Source: VRUE01 sp963702175
GTDB lineage: Bacteria; Actinomycetota; Thermoleophilia; Solirubrobacterales; 70-9
Direction of reading: 5' to 3'
Length of the DNA: 64,000 nt
Assembly (NCBI GenBank): GCA_963702175.1
Contig: OY969721.1
Location: 1,426,001 to 1,490,000, forward strand
How positions within the stretch are numbered: the stretch's first letter is position 1; every line of letters starts with the position of its first letter. Positions 50,468 to 59,779 of the stretch are shown here, in pieces. The translations under genes were made by a program, and so were the position numbers. The notes beneath the pieces were generated by a model, which was given only the letters and a program-made list of their open reading frames with translations, searched no databases and had not been told where the DNA came from.

Positions 50468-53281
50468 CTAACGCTTGGGCCGTTTGGATCCCTTCTTGCA
50501 CTTCGCCTTCACCGCAGGCCTGAAGTTCTTCACCCGCCCGTTGTGAGCCTCGAACTCGGCGATTGCCCGGTGCTTGCCCTTGCAGAGGTTGGTCGAGTTG
50601 ATGATCAGGCCCTTGCTTCCGCCCTGCATGGTCAGGGTGACCTTGTCGACCGGGGCGTCGGGGGCGGTCTCGAAGGTGTTGCGGATCCTGCCTTTCAGGG
50701 AATCGACCCGGCCAACCAGATCGAAGCGGATCTCGCCGTTCCTTAGCGCTGCGACGAGGTCGGGCAGGTTGTGCTCGGAGGAGCGCAGGTAGACCGGTCC
50801 CTCGACCGTGCCGTCGAGCAGCGGGGTGGTCGCTTTGGCGTAGCCGTAGACCGAGCCTGCCGGGCACTGTTCCGCTGCGTACTGGACCCTGGTGCAGATC
50901 GTGTTGATGTGGCCCTGGTCGAGGAAGGCGGAGCGCGGCAGGGTGACGCGGGCGTAGGAGATGTTGGCTTCTCCGCGTTTCATCGTCACCGTGCCGCGGA
51001 AGGCGGGATGGGCGCCTCGCTTGGTGCCTCCGATCAGGCGCAGGTCGAGCTTCGGGTTGAAGCCGAGGGCAGCGCAGTCGGCTGCCTGGAATGGAGTCGA
51101 TACGACCACGGGGTTGTTGTCTGCCTCTGAGGCGAAGTCCAATCCTGAGCCGAGGAGAGTCGAGGCGGTCGATGTCCGCTCGCAGCTGGTCGGGTTGAGG
51201 ACGAAGTCGGGTCTGTCCATGTAAGCGCGGATGTCCCTTGCATGGACGACGATGCCGTCGATGATGTGGGGGATCGGGTCTGATCCGGTGGCATCGACGA
51301 AGACTTCCGCGGTCTGGCGGTCGATCTTGAAGCCCTCTCTGACCACTACCGTGCCGAGGTCGAAGGGGCCGACCTTGGCTGCGGTTATCGCTGCGATGCT
51401 TAGGGCGGAGCCGTTGTAGGGGCCGGCGAGGTAGACCTTGCCCGGTGCATAGGCCGGTGAGGGACCCACTCCCGCTCCCACGAGCGTTCTTCCCACCAAC
51501 GAGGAAATGGGACAGGAAGGGTTCTGTTCCTCTTCTGTTCCCGTCTTCAGCTTCGCTGCCTCGATAGCCGCATCTGGGCAGTAGGGGATGCCGGCCAGCT
51601 TGCCGGTGATCCCCGGCGGCAGCTTGATCGAGAAGCGGGTGAACTCCTGTTCTGAGTCCGATCGGAAGAGACGGAGGTTGAAGGGGCTGTATTTGCCGGC
51701 GGCGTTGTTGAGCGTGCCGGCGATCAGGCCGGGCTTGAAGGGCGGCAGGCCGCCAGTCGGACAGGGGCCTGAGTCTGGGCCGGTGATGATCTGGAAGGTG
51801 GAGGTGCTGGTGACCGGAGCCCCACCCGAGGAGGGGGTGAGCACAGCTTTCACCTCATGAGTCCCGCAGGCAGCCGGGGTCGCGAGGGGGCTCCTCGTTC
51901 CCTCTCTGAAGTGGAGGGTGAAGGAGGAGTAGGGGAGCTGGGGGAGGTCTTCGGCCACCGTGGTCAGCTGGCCGGTCTCTGGGTCGGGGATCACCTTCAA
52001 GGGCTGCTTGATCGAGATCCCAAGCTCTTTGTTCTGCAGGACCAGGTAGAGGGCTAGGAGAGAGCCGAAGGGGTTCTCGTAGGGCTTGGCGATGTGCAGG
52101 GAGCCGCCTACCGATTCCTCCAAGAGGGGAGTTTTGACCTCGATCGTGCCGATCTTGGAGGCGTTGGGGCAGCCCTCACCCGAAGCCGATTTGGCCGTCT
52201 CTTTGGCCAGCTGTGCTTCTGTGCAGACCTCTAGGCCTTCGGCGATCGCGGGGTTGGTGGTCATTCCCTTGGGCAGGGTGACGACGGCTTTCTCGATGTC
52301 GGCGTGAGCTATGCCCGAGGAGTTGGTTAGGCCCTCGTCGTTTACCTCCAAGGAGAAGTCCATGCCGGAGGGGCTCTGGGCTGCCAATGTCGTCGGTTGG
52401 GCTGTTATCTCGGGGCCGAAGCCGAGTTTGCCGCAGCCGGTTGCCCCGGGTGGGGTCGTGGCGGTGCCCTCGAAGGGGGTGCCCGGGATCGTCGGTTCCA
52501 AGTGGTCGCCTTCCCACCAGGGTGTCGCACTGAACACCGTCTGCAGCGGCCCTGTGCAGGAACGCGGCATCGTGATGAAGGGCTCGACCGGGACGTTGGC
52601 GGGGCAGGCGTCCTGCTGCTGGGAGCGGATGCACTTGCCCCGTTCGGTGTCGTGGGCGGGGTCGGCGGGGTTGCCCCAGACCGTGAAGGAGGACCAGGCG
52701 ACCTCGAGCAGCTGCGGGGTGTTGCGCAACGAGGCGATCACGTTGTAGGGGGGGTTTGGGTTGACCCCGAGCAGGACGGTGACCGGCACGTCGGCCGCCC
52801 AGAAGCCGAGCTTGGCGGCGGCGCCGGGGGGAGGCGTGAGGTTGTAGACGGAGGCGGGCTCGGCGAAGAGTTTTGCTTCCTCGACCTCTTCGGGCGTGCC
52901 ACCGGCGAAGGTGACCTTGACCGTGCCGACGGCGGTGGAATTGGGACATTCGGGCGGCTCGAAGGGGCCTTTCGGCTTGGTGATGAAGTCGAGATTGGAG
53001 CAGCGCGGGGTCGCCGTGGGCTTGCCGGCGAAGCCCGGGGGCAGCTCGACATCGAGGTCGCGGATCGCGCCGTCGACGAAGGCTTTGCCTTCTTCTTCTG
53101 TGAGGTTGACGTCGAAAGCGGTGTTCATCGCGAAGGGATGGGAGCCGGCCTGCATCGAGACTTCGCCGTCGGGTCCGGTGAAGGTGACTTCCATGTCGTT
53201 GAGGCCGAAGGATCCTTGGGCCTGGGGGGCGAGGACGAGCGTCGCAAGCGCGGTCGCGATCACCAGCTTGAGGCTCTTCAT
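50468..53281 (-). CDS. Large secreted beta-rich repeat protein
   Basis: 937 residues with a signal peptide (LVIATALATLVLAPQAQGSF). The mature part consists of successive domains with recurring phrases such as DLDVELPPGFAGKPTATPRC, KAVVTLPKGMTTNPAIAEGL and RFSIKLPPGITGKLAGIPYC, i.e. at least three copies of an LPPG-P-Cys module. The C-terminus is very basic (KAKCKKGSKRPKR). I know similar proteins as a Thermoleophilia-specific paralogue group without assigned function. The start overlaps the upstream gene's stop by 4 nt, so it is translationally coupled to the NHL protein. Confidence 0.75.
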   Translation of the reverse strand: MKSLKLVIATALATLVLAPQAQGSFGLNDMEVTFTGPDGEVSMQAGSHPFAMNTAFDVNLTEEEGKAFVDGAIRDLDVELPPGFAGKPTATPRCSNLDFITKPKGPFEPPECPNSTAVGTVKVTFAGGTPEEVEEAKLFAEPASVYNLTPPPGAAAKLGFWAADVPVTVLLGVNPNPPYNVIASLRNTPQLLEVAWSSFTVWGNPADPAHDTERGKCIRSQQQDACPANVPVEPFITMPRSCTGPLQTVFSATPWWEGDHLEPTIPGTPFEGTATTPPGATGCGKLGFGPEITAQPTTLAAQSPSGMDFSLEVNDEGLTNSSGIAHADIEKAVVTLPKGMTTNPAIAEGLEVCTEAQLAKETAKSASGEGCPNASKIGTIEVKTPLLEESVGGSLHIAKPYENPFGSLLALYLVLQNKELGISIKQPLKVIPDPETGQLTTVAEDLPQLPYSSFTLHFREGTRSPLATPAACGTHEVKAVLTPSSGGAPVTSTSTFQIITGPDSGPCPTGGLPPFKPGLIAGTLNNAAGKYSPFNLRLFRSDSEQEFTRFSIKLPPGITGKLAGIPYCPDAAIEAAKLKTGTEEEQNPSCPISSLVGRTLVGAGVGPSPAYAPGKVYLAGPYNGSALSIAAITAAKVGPFDLGTVVVREGFKIDRQTAEVFVDATGSDPIPHIIDGIVVHARDIRAYMDRPDFVLNPTSCERTSTASTLLGSGLDFASEADNNPVVVSTPFQAADCAALGFNPKLDLRLIGGTKRGAHPAFRGTVTMKRGEANISYARVTLPRSAFLDQGHINTICTRVQYAAEQCPAGSVYGYAKATTPLLDGTVEGPVYLRSSEHNLPDLVAALRNGEIRFDLVGRVDSLKGRIRNTFETAPDAPVDKVTLTMQGGSKGLIINSTNLCKGKHRAIAEFEAHNGRVKNFRPAVKAKCKKGSKRPKR

Positions 53282-56200
53282 CGTCCCGCCCTCCCCTTCG
53301 TGTTGACTCGCTTTACCTTCTTCTGCTTGGCCCTATTGGGCTTCTTCACGCAGCGTGTCCTGCCCGCTTTTCGCACCGCCCTTCTGCCTTTGGCGCATTT
53401 GCGCGCCGGAGGCGGTTCGGCGACGTTGCCGGCGCCTTCGAAGGCAGAAGAGGCCGGGGTCGGGTCCTCGGGTGGCGAGATCGGGCCCTGGCAGGCTTCG
53501 CCTTCGCACTCGGGGGTAGTGGAGGGCTGCGGGAAGCCCCCTCCCACCCTGGCGTCGTAGATGTCGATCAGGCCGTAGTCCTGGGGGAGGAAGCTGGAGA
53601 GGGTGGTGAAGAAAACGTCATCGCCGGAGGGGCTGGCGTCGCGAAAGAAGGAGGCATTGGGGCTCTCGCCGGAGGAGACGAGGTCGACGCAGCCGCCTGC
53701 CTCCTCGTTGAAGGTGGAGTCGGCTTCCTCGCAATCGCCGGTTCCCGCCTCCTCCCACTGGTAGACGTCCTGCTGGCCGTTGGTGTCGCGGGTGACCAAG
53801 GCCTCATAGCTCTCGAAGAAGAGGCGGGAGCCGTCTTCGGAGAGCAGGCGCGAGGGATAGAGGGCGCGCTCGAAGGTGGGGATCTGGGCGGCGGCTTGGA
53901 GGCCGGACTGGAGGGGCTCCCCAAGCAGGTCTCGAAGCACTCGACCCGTCGGCCGGATGCCGCTGCGATTGCAGGAGACGCAGGCAAGCTCGTCCGCTTC
54001 GGCGTCGTAGAGGAAGATCTCGGCGTCGGCTTTGCCGTTGACCGCGTCGGTGTTGTCGTAGCCCGTCAGCGAGGCGCTTGACATGAATGCGGCGTGCAGC
54101 CCGTTGGCACTGACCCGGGAGGTGCGGTCGAAGGGCAAGCCGGCGATCGGGGAGGGGTTGCCCCCGCCCAGTACGTCGGTGCCAGAGAGCGTGCCGATGA
54201 AGCTGTAGGTGGGGGGTTCGCTGGCTTCGTAGAGGTAGAGGTTGGGCTCGCCTGGCGCCGCTTCGTCGCCCTCGCTGTTCTGACCGGAGCCTGGGATCGC
54301 CCGGGTAGAGGCGAAGTAGACGCGGGTGGCATCGCTGGAGACGCCGAGCACGCCGACCGTGTCTTCTGCGATCGGCTCCGAGCTTTCGTCTGGGGCGTCG
54401 TAGCGGTAGAGGTCGTTGTTGAAAGACGAGGAGCCGTCCTGGAACTCGAAGACAGCCGCCGAGCCGTCGGCGGCGGCGCCCCAGAAGAAGGCGTCGGCGC
54501 CCGAGACTGTCTCGGAGACTTCGAGGGTTTCTTCTGCTTCGATCAGCCGCAGGTAGATACGGCCGGGTTTGAGGCCGCCACCGCCACCGCCGCCTTCCTC
54601 GCCGGCGGTCCAGTAGACGCGCTGCCCGTCGGCGGAGAGGGCGCCCTGAAAGCTGCCTCCCTTGCCGTCGCCGAAGGGATCTTTCTCGGACACCGTGCCG
54701 GCGAAGCAGGCGTGGGTCGCGGGGTTGACCGGGTTGCCGTCGGGCAGGACGCAGAGGTAGCGCAGCGGCTCGCCTTCTGTGTGGAGGTAGAGCTGGCGGC
54801 GGCATTTGGAGAGACCCCCGCCGCAGGCGGCTGGCTGGGAGGGTGCCTCGTCAGTGAGCTTGTCCTGGGTGGTGAAGACCGCCCGGGTGCCGTCGGCGGA
54901 GACTCCCTGGAGCTCGATCTCGCCGTAGTCGCCGGGTGTCGCCTGCGGCGGCTCGACCGTGGTCAGCGCTTCATAGGCGCCTCCCGAGCAGTTGCGGCGA
55001 TGGTAGATGTTGGGGAAGCCCGCAACTCCACCCGCGGCAAGCGGCGGGTCATAGACGGTCTTGAGCCAGGCGTCGCAGAGGTCGGGCGAGAAGAACCTGA
55101 ATTCGTTGTCGAACTTCGCGTTGCTGCCCCCCAGGAGAAAGCGCGTGCGCGGCGGGGAGATGACCTCACTGGTCCAGCCGGTCGCGGGATCACGGAAGGC
55201 GAGGTACTGGGAGGCGTTGGGCGCTCCGGCGACATCGCCGAAGGCAGCCGCGGACGTGTAGGTGAAGCCATCGCCCGCGGTCGAGCTCTGGTGCAGGCCG
55301 GTGCGCGAGGCGGTGTCGAAGCGGATGTCGCCGTTGTTCTTGTCGAGCGGGGAGACCATCTCGTAGGCGCGGCAGTCGGGGAGCTTGGCGGCGGGGCCGG
55401 TGCGGAAGGCCTGGTTGGCGCAGTCGGTCTTGGGCGGGTCTGAGAGCGGGAAGGTGGTGAAGCTGGCGTCGGTGCCCGGTTCTCCCGGTTTGCCGCCGAC
55501 CCCGATCACCTCTTCGCCCACAGAGCCCGAGCTCTCGGCGAGGAAGCGGTAGCGGTAGGCGGTGTCGGGTGCAAGGCCGGCGAGGAAGACGCCGGGGGTG
55601 GTGATGAAGGCGGTAGTCGATTTGGGAGTGAGGAGGGCGGGCGTGGCCGGCTCTTCCTGCACGCAGGGCGCTTCCCAACCTGCTTCTTCCACGCATTCCT
55701 CGGTTCCGTACTGGACCCGGTAGGTGGTGTCGGGCCAGAAGCGGGGATTGATTTTCGCCTTGACCAGGGCGCTGTCGGTATCTGCGGCAGTCGCGTACTG
55801 GTCGGAGATCTCGGGCGGCGCGAGGGGCGGGTCTTCGAAGCCGATCGGCGGCGGGCCGTAAGCGTTGATGTAGGCGGCGTCGCCTCCGAAGTAGTCGACG
55901 TAGAGGTTGCCGGGCTCTTCTGAACCGGGGCCGGCGACGTTGGTGGCGAGGCCGTTGTTGGACGTGGTGCTGGCGGTACCGATGTGGGGGTGCATTGCGA
56001 ACTCATCCCCCGCCTCCATCCCCTCGATCGGAGCCCCGCTCGGGCCGAAACCAAGAACCTCGTCCGGCGAGGCGAAGGGGGCGATCACGTTGGTTTGCTG
56101 CTCGACCGCGTAGAGATTGCCCTCGATGTCGACCGCGAGCGCTCCGGGAGCGTCGACTTCGAGTTCGTCGAGCAGTTCGCCTGTAGCTGGGTCGAGCCTG

Positions 56201-57066
56201 TAGACGTTGGGAGTTTCAATCACTTTCACCCCATCGAAGAACGGAGCGAGGGCGAGGTAGAGGTCGCCACTGACCGGGTCGGCGGCGAGGGACCCGACCG
56301 GCTTTTCGTCGAATTTGCCCAGCTCGCCTTCGAAGTCGATCTTGCCTTTGAAGGTTCCGTCTGTGTCGAACTCCTGGATCCGGTCTTTGTCGCCGACGAA
56401 GAGCGAGTCGGTTGTGGGGTTGTAGGCGATGTAGTTGCCGACCGTGCCGTTGGAGAACTGGCCGTCGGCGGTTCCAGAGGTGCCGGCTCCGCAGGTGTCG
56501 CCTTCGGTGACGTGCTGGGCGGTGCAGAGGTTGCCGGGGTTGGTCGGGCCCTGGTTGACTTCACCGCCGAACATGAGGAGGAACTGGCCGGAGGGGGAGA
56601 ACTTCTGGACGCGGTTGTTGGCGTTTTCGTAGACGTAGAGGTCGCCGGTCGCGTCAAGGGCGATTCCTCCCCTGAGTTCGGTGAACTGCCCCACGCCATT
56701 GCCTTCGACCCCCGCCTTGCAGGTCGCGGTGCAGACCTCGAATTGGTTGGAGACGGTGTCGCCAGGAGCGCCTTCGGGGGCGACGTCCCAGCCCCAGGCC
56801 TTGACGAAAGCGCCCCAGGGGGTGAACTCGCTGATCCGAGGGTTGCTCGACTCAGCGACGAAGAGGTGACCGGTGTCGGGGTCGGCGGCCATGCCCCAGG
56901 GGTTGTTGAGCTGGCCCGCTGCGGATCCGGGGGTGACGCTGTCAGCCGGGATCTGGAGGAGGAGATTGGGGGCGGCGCCGGAGGCGGGGGCCGCAAGGGT
57001 GAGCGAGGCAAGGAGGCCTGCGACACACAGAGACGGCCGCAGAAGCACGGTGCAACCTATTGCCAA
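53278..57066 (-). CDS. Large secreted NHL/propeller protein
   Basis: 1262 residues from TTG 57066; GTG 57048 is an alternative that keeps the signal peptide (SLCVAGLLASLTLAAPASG). Residues 35-400 form NHL-like blades (NNPWGMAADPDTGHLFVAES, RGGIALDATGDLYVYENANN). A fibronectin-like stretch with DTAYRYRFLAESSG follows. Residues 590-1190 are WD40/PD40-like blades such as LSADGQRVYWTAGEEG, GVSSDATRVYFAST and RLLSEDGSRLFFES. The C-terminus is basic with a Cys pair. It may bind cell-surface or environmental polymers; no catalytic motif is visible. It is the first gene of a two-gene unit with the 937-residue protein. Confidence 0.78.
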   Translation of the reverse strand: MAIGCTVLLRPSLCVAGLLASLTLAAPASGAAPNLLLQIPADSVTPGSAAGQLNNPWGMAADPDTGHLFVAESSNPRISEFTPWGAFVKAWGWDVAPEGAPGDTVSNQFEVCTATCKAGVEGNGVGQFTELRGGIALDATGDLYVYENANNRVQKFSPSGQFLLMFGGEVNQGPTNPGNLCTAQHVTEGDTCGAGTSGTADGQFSNGTVGNYIAYNPTTDSLFVGDKDRIQEFDTDGTFKGKIDFEGELGKFDEKPVGSLAADPVSGDLYLALAPFFDGVKVIETPNVYRLDPATGELLDELEVDAPGALAVDIEGNLYAVEQQTNVIAPFASPDEVLGFGPSGAPIEGMEAGDEFAMHPHIGTASTTSNNGLATNVAGPGSEEPGNLYVDYFGGDAAYINAYGPPPIGFEDPPLAPPEISDQYATAADTDSALVKAKINPRFWPDTTYRVQYGTEECVEEAGWEAPCVQEEPATPALLTPKSTTAFITTPGVFLAGLAPDTAYRYRFLAESSGSVGEEVIGVGGKPGEPGTDASFTTFPLSDPPKTDCANQAFRTGPAAKLPDCRAYEMVSPLDKNNGDIRFDTASRTGLHQSSTAGDGFTYTSAAAFGDVAGAPNASQYLAFRDPATGWTSEVISPPRTRFLLGGSNAKFDNEFRFFSPDLCDAWLKTVYDPPLAAGGVAGFPNIYHRRNCSGGAYEALTTVEPPQATPGDYGEIELQGVSADGTRAVFTTQDKLTDEAPSQPAACGGGLSKCRRQLYLHTEGEPLRYLCVLPDGNPVNPATHACFAGTVSEKDPFGDGKGGSFQGALSADGQRVYWTAGEEGGGGGGGLKPGRIYLRLIEAEETLEVSETVSGADAFFWGAAADGSAAVFEFQDGSSSFNNDLYRYDAPDESSEPIAEDTVGVLGVSSDATRVYFASTRAIPGSGQNSEGDEAAPGEPNLYLYEASEPPTYSFIGTLSGTDVLGGGNPSPIAGLPFDRTSRVSANGLHAAFMSSASLTGYDNTDAVNGKADAEIFLYDAEADELACVSCNRSGIRPTGRVLRDLLGEPLQSGLQAAAQIPTFERALYPSRLLSEDGSRLFFESYEALVTRDTNGQQDVYQWEEAGTGDCEEADSTFNEEAGGCVDLVSSGESPNASFFRDASPSGDDVFFTTLSSFLPQDYGLIDIYDARVGGGFPQPSTTPECEGEACQGPISPPEDPTPASSAFEGAGNVAEPPPARKCAKGRRAVRKAGRTRCVKKPNRAKQKKVKRVNTKGRAGR

Positions 57067-57164
57067 GCGGGGCTGTGCTCTGGGGTGTCACTCTTTTTCT
57101 CCTTGCTCGGTGCTTCTGCTTTGCAGTTGGCGGGTGATCATCGATTCGGCGCAGATGGGACCCC

Positions 57165-57202
57165 GGATCACCCGGACGACACTGGCTTCGTCCGGGTGAT
57201 CC
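57165..57202. terminator. 15-bp terminator hairpin after the collagen-like gene
   Basis: GGATCACCCGGACGA (57165-57179) pairs perfectly with TCGTCCGGGTGATCC (57188-57202) around CACTGGCT, 11 nt beyond the stop of the minus-strand collagen-like gene. Confidence 0.78.
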
Positions 57203-57212
57203 CTTGGTGGGA

Positions 57213-58064
57213 CTAGGGTTCGATCGGCGTGATCAGCGCCCAGGTGCCGTGGCCGCTGACCGGAAAGAGCGACGGATCCAAGGGGTCTGGGTCGTTGGGG
57301 CGCAGGAGAGGGACGACTCCCCCTCCAGATTTGCCGAGATTCGTAGGTCCTGCCAAGCCGGAGGGACCTTTGAGATTGGTCGCCGCGGATGCATAGAGGC
57401 AGACGGCCCCACCGTTTGGATTGTTTTCAGCCAGTTCAGCTTTCGGTTGAGCCGCGGTACCCGTGCAGCCGGAAGAGTTGCTGGGGTCCGCAGGCCCAGG
57501 CGGCAGGTAAACGGTGGGGATGCCCGTGGCCAAGGGGTCAGGGTCAATCGGTACCCCTGTGGAGATCGGGACGGGAATGTTCTCGCTCGTGGCAGCTGCT
57601 TCGTATTTGCCCTGTATGGCCCAGGTGCCCTTCAGCAGCACGCCTTGGGGCGCGGTGCCGACGACCCAAGGTGAGCCGTCGGTTCCGTTAGTGCCGTTGG
57701 TCCCGTTGGTCCCTTTTTTGCCATTGCAGACGAGTGCGACGGGGCTTGCCGATTCGACTTCGATGCCGCCTTCGGTGCAGGAGCCTTTGACGCCGACGAA
57801 AGCTTTGGTTTTGGCGCTTGTGCCATCGGTCCCGTTGGTCCCGTTCGTGCCGTTGGCGCCAGCCGCGCCCTGTGCGCCTTGAGCACCCGCAGCGCCAGCC
57901 GGACCCGCAGCGCCTTTGAGCTTTTTCAGCACGCTGGGCTTGATCTGGTTAGTCGAGGTGATCAGGTATTTGGCGGCGAAGGCGCCGCCGGTCATTGCGA
58001 AGACGAGTGCGATCGTCGAGATCACTCCCGGGATGCCGAAGCGGGTGCGAAGCGTTGAGAACAT
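57213..58064 (-). CDS. Secreted collagen-like GXX-repeat protein
   Basis: 283 residues from ATG 58064 behind AAGGAG. The signal/anchor helix is VISTIALVFAMTGGAFAAKY. Residues 50-85 are Gly-X-X triplets (GAAGPAGAAGAQGAQGAAG, then GTNGTNGTDGT) and a second GTN block lies near residue 120. The remaining C-terminal domain is globular. Short bacterial collagen-like stretches form trimers and usually serve as stalks. The N-terminus is similar in style to that of the NGAVT-repeat protein at 5307-6011. Confidence 0.75.
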   Translation of the reverse strand: MFSTLRTRFGIPGVISTIALVFAMTGGAFAAKYLITSTNQIKPSVLKKLKGAAGPAGAAGAQGAQGAAGANGTNGTNGTDGTSAKTKAFVGVKGSCTEGGIEVESASPVALVCNGKKGTNGTNGTNGTDGSPWVVGTAPQGVLLKGTWAIQGKYEAAATSENIPVPISTGVPIDPDPLATGIPTVYLPPGPADPSNSSGCTGTAAQPKAELAENNPNGGAVCLYASAATNLKGPSGLAGPTNLGKSGGGVVPLLRPNDPDPLDPSLFPVSGHGTWALITPIEP

Positions 58065-58292
58065 CGTGGCCCTCTCTCCTTGTCCTTGAGCCCCTCTGCC
58101 GCCGCTTCCCTTGCGACGCTCCCGCGAGGCTCGTTTCTAAGTCCCTGGTGCTGCTTGTCCCTGTCCGCTTCCCTGTGCGGACTGAACTACTTCGTACATG
58201 AACTATGCGTGATTGAAACAAGTAAGGTTCAGGACTGTCAAGAAAAAGATCGTGTTCCTCAAAACGCCCGCCCAGCCAATAACCTGCGAGAA

Positions 58293-58802
58293 ATGGCTCT
58301 GAGAACGAGAAAGCGCTGGGTACCGGCGCGTTATCCGGCTTGCCTCTGCAGCGGGCTCTGTGCACTCGCGGTTCTCCTGGCAGGCTGCGGCGAGGCGAGC
58401 GACGAGACGCCGGTCGCCTGCCTCGACAGGGCGGGCGCCTACCTCGGCGCCCTCGGCGACGCGTCGGGCGAGGTGAGGTTGAGCGGCGAGGTGCCGATCA
58501 GCGAGTGCCTGGCCGAGAACCAGAAGGGTGGCGACCTGGCGGCGGTCGGCGCGACGATGCTGGAAGTGGCGACGACGCTCAACGCCGAGGCCCGCGAGGA
58601 CCCCGGCGGCAGCGCCAACCTCGAGCTCGGCTACCTGCTCGGCGCCGCCGAGCGCGGGGCCGAACAGAGCAACGGCATCCACGCCGACCTCGTCCGCCGC
58701 CTCGCCGTCGCCGCCCGCTACAGCCCCGGCACCGCCCAGCTCTCGCCGCTCTTCCTGCGCACCTACCGCGAGGGCTTCGACGCCGGCCGCGCGCGCGGCT
58801 GA
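58293..58802 (+). CDS. Putative lipoprotein
   Basis: 169 residues from ATG 58293. The N-terminus has positive charges, a hydrophobic core and the lipobox LLAGC, so the mature protein should be lipid-anchored at its Cys. The rest is helical, with two Cys in CLDRAGAY and ISECLAEN. No family is recognised. In-frame sequence extends upstream to 58080 but does not look coding. It lies in a 0.7-kb spacer between the collagen-like gene and the VapBC pair. Confidence 0.62.
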   Translation: MALRTRKRWVPARYPACLCSGLCALAVLLAGCGEASDETPVACLDRAGAYLGALGDASGEVRLSGEVPISECLAENQKGGDLAAVGATMLEVATTLNAEAREDPGGSANLELGYLLGAAERGAEQSNGIHADLVRRLAVAARYSPGTAQLSPLFLRTYREGFDAGRARG

Positions 58803-58810
58803 GTCTGCAA

Positions 58811-59230
58811 CTACGCGTCGGCTGGGAGCAGTACGAAGGAAGAGGCGCCGGTCAGGGGCTCGACGGCGCGGAAGTGGCGCTCGTCGAAGCTGGCGATGCG
58901 GTTGGTTTCGAGCCTTCCGGCGAGGGCAACAAGGGAGGCGTCGGTCAGCCCGAGCCCGAGGTCGGCGTAGCGCCCGGCGATCTCGGCGGCCTTGACGTCG
59001 AGCTTCGGCCACCATTCGACCCCGAGGCTGCCGGCTCGGACCTCGCGGTGGAATGCCTCCAATGCAGCAGGGGTGCCGCGGCTATCCAGCATGTAGTCGA
59101 TCTCGGCAAGGACCAGAGGCGTGGTGGCGAAACCTCCCTCGGCCGTGGCGTAGAAATCGGCCGCTTCTTGGTGACCAGCGTCGCTGCCTTCGAGCAGCGC
59201 CACGACGAAGGAGCTGTCGAGGACGATCAA
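58811..59230 (-). CDS. vapC: PIN-domain ribonuclease toxin (VapC family)
   Basis: 139 residues from TTG 59230, overlapping the antitoxin stop. PIN-domain acidic residues appear in VLDSSFVVALLEGSD, LVLAEIDYML and GLGLTDASLVALA, and SFDERHFRAVEPL gives the C-terminal conserved segment. VapC toxins cleave tRNA or rRNA in a site-specific way. The longer open frame to 59485 runs through the antitoxin gene in another frame and is not used. Confidence 0.82.
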   Translation of the reverse strand: MIVLDSSFVVALLEGSDAGHQEAADFYATAEGGFATTPLVLAEIDYMLDSRGTPAALEAFHREVRAGSLGVEWWPKLDVKAAEIAGRYADLGLGLTDASLVALAGRLETNRIASFDERHFRAVEPLTGASSFVLLPADA

Positions 59231-59451
59231 TCTTCGCCGAAGCCCTCGAGGTAGCGATCGAAGTTCTGTGAAAGGTCCGTGGGGCCTCCCCTGCCGACTC
59301 CGATCGACGTGATCCGAGGCTGGGACACTTCCATTGCTCGCTGCGCGAGCGTCTCGCGGATCACTTCTGCCTTGCTCTTGCCCTCCGCTTCGGCGATCAG
59401 CCGCAGGTCCCGGTCGAGCCAGTGCTCCAAATAGACGCTCGTCTTCTTCAT
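59227..59451 (-). CDS. vapB: Ribbon-helix-helix antitoxin of the VapC pair
   Basis: 74 residues. The N-terminal KKTSVYLEHWLDRDLRLIAE and GKSKAEVIRETLAQRA form a CopG/RHH DNA-binding motif, and the C-terminal tail (FDRYLEGFGED) would bind the toxin. It overlaps the VapC start, the standard gene order for vapBC, and is likely to repress its own promoter. Confidence 0.82.
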   Translation of the reverse strand: MKKTSVYLEHWLDRDLRLIAEAEGKSKAEVIRETLAQRAMEVSQPRITSIGVGRGGPTDLSQNFDRYLEGFGED

Positions 59452-59529
59452 GCCCTATAGGGTACCACCCGTTTGCTCGACGCATTCACGCTCATAAGGC
59501 CAAGCGGTGGGCGATCTCTCCCCGTGTTA

Positions 59530-59692
59530 GGGTGCCTCCGACTCACGGCGCGGGGAACTCCGGTGTGAATCCGGGGCTGACGCGCAGCGGTGTGGGTGAC
59601 GACTGACCAGTAGTCCCACTGGACCGGTTTGTTGAGGTCCGGGAAGGGTGGTCAGGAGGACGATCCCGAGCCCGAATATCCGGCCGAGAGTC
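59530..59692 (+). promoter_or_regulatory. Cobalamin (B12) riboswitch
   Basis: Conserved blocks of the cobalamin aptamer appear in order: GGTGCC (59531), GGGGAACTCCGGTGTGAATC and CCGGGGCTGACGCGCAGCGG, CCCACTGG (59616), and a B12-box-like 3' part GTGGTCAGGAGGACGATC followed by GAGCCCGAATATCCGGCC. The transcribed strand leads directly to the secreted alpha-toroid protein at 59780, which makes the two-gene unit vitamin-B12-responsive. Confidence 0.8.
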
Positions 59693-59779
59693 GCAAGGAG
59701 GTTCGCCTCGCGACTAGGCGGCCGGCTCACTCGACACGGTTGTGCGCGTGCGTCGCCGCCCTTGAAAAAGGAGATGGCG

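Noticed and set aside
46041..50867. A 1608-residue version of the giant secreted protein
   Set aside because: Residues before the GTG at 50366 run through the 3' part of the next gene and are compositionally unlike the rest; the strong SD and signal peptide define the start at 50366.
57660..57900. GTNGTN-type short DNA repeats as a possible tandem-repeat locus
   Set aside because: They encode collagen-like Gly-X-X triplets within an intact secreted-protein gene.
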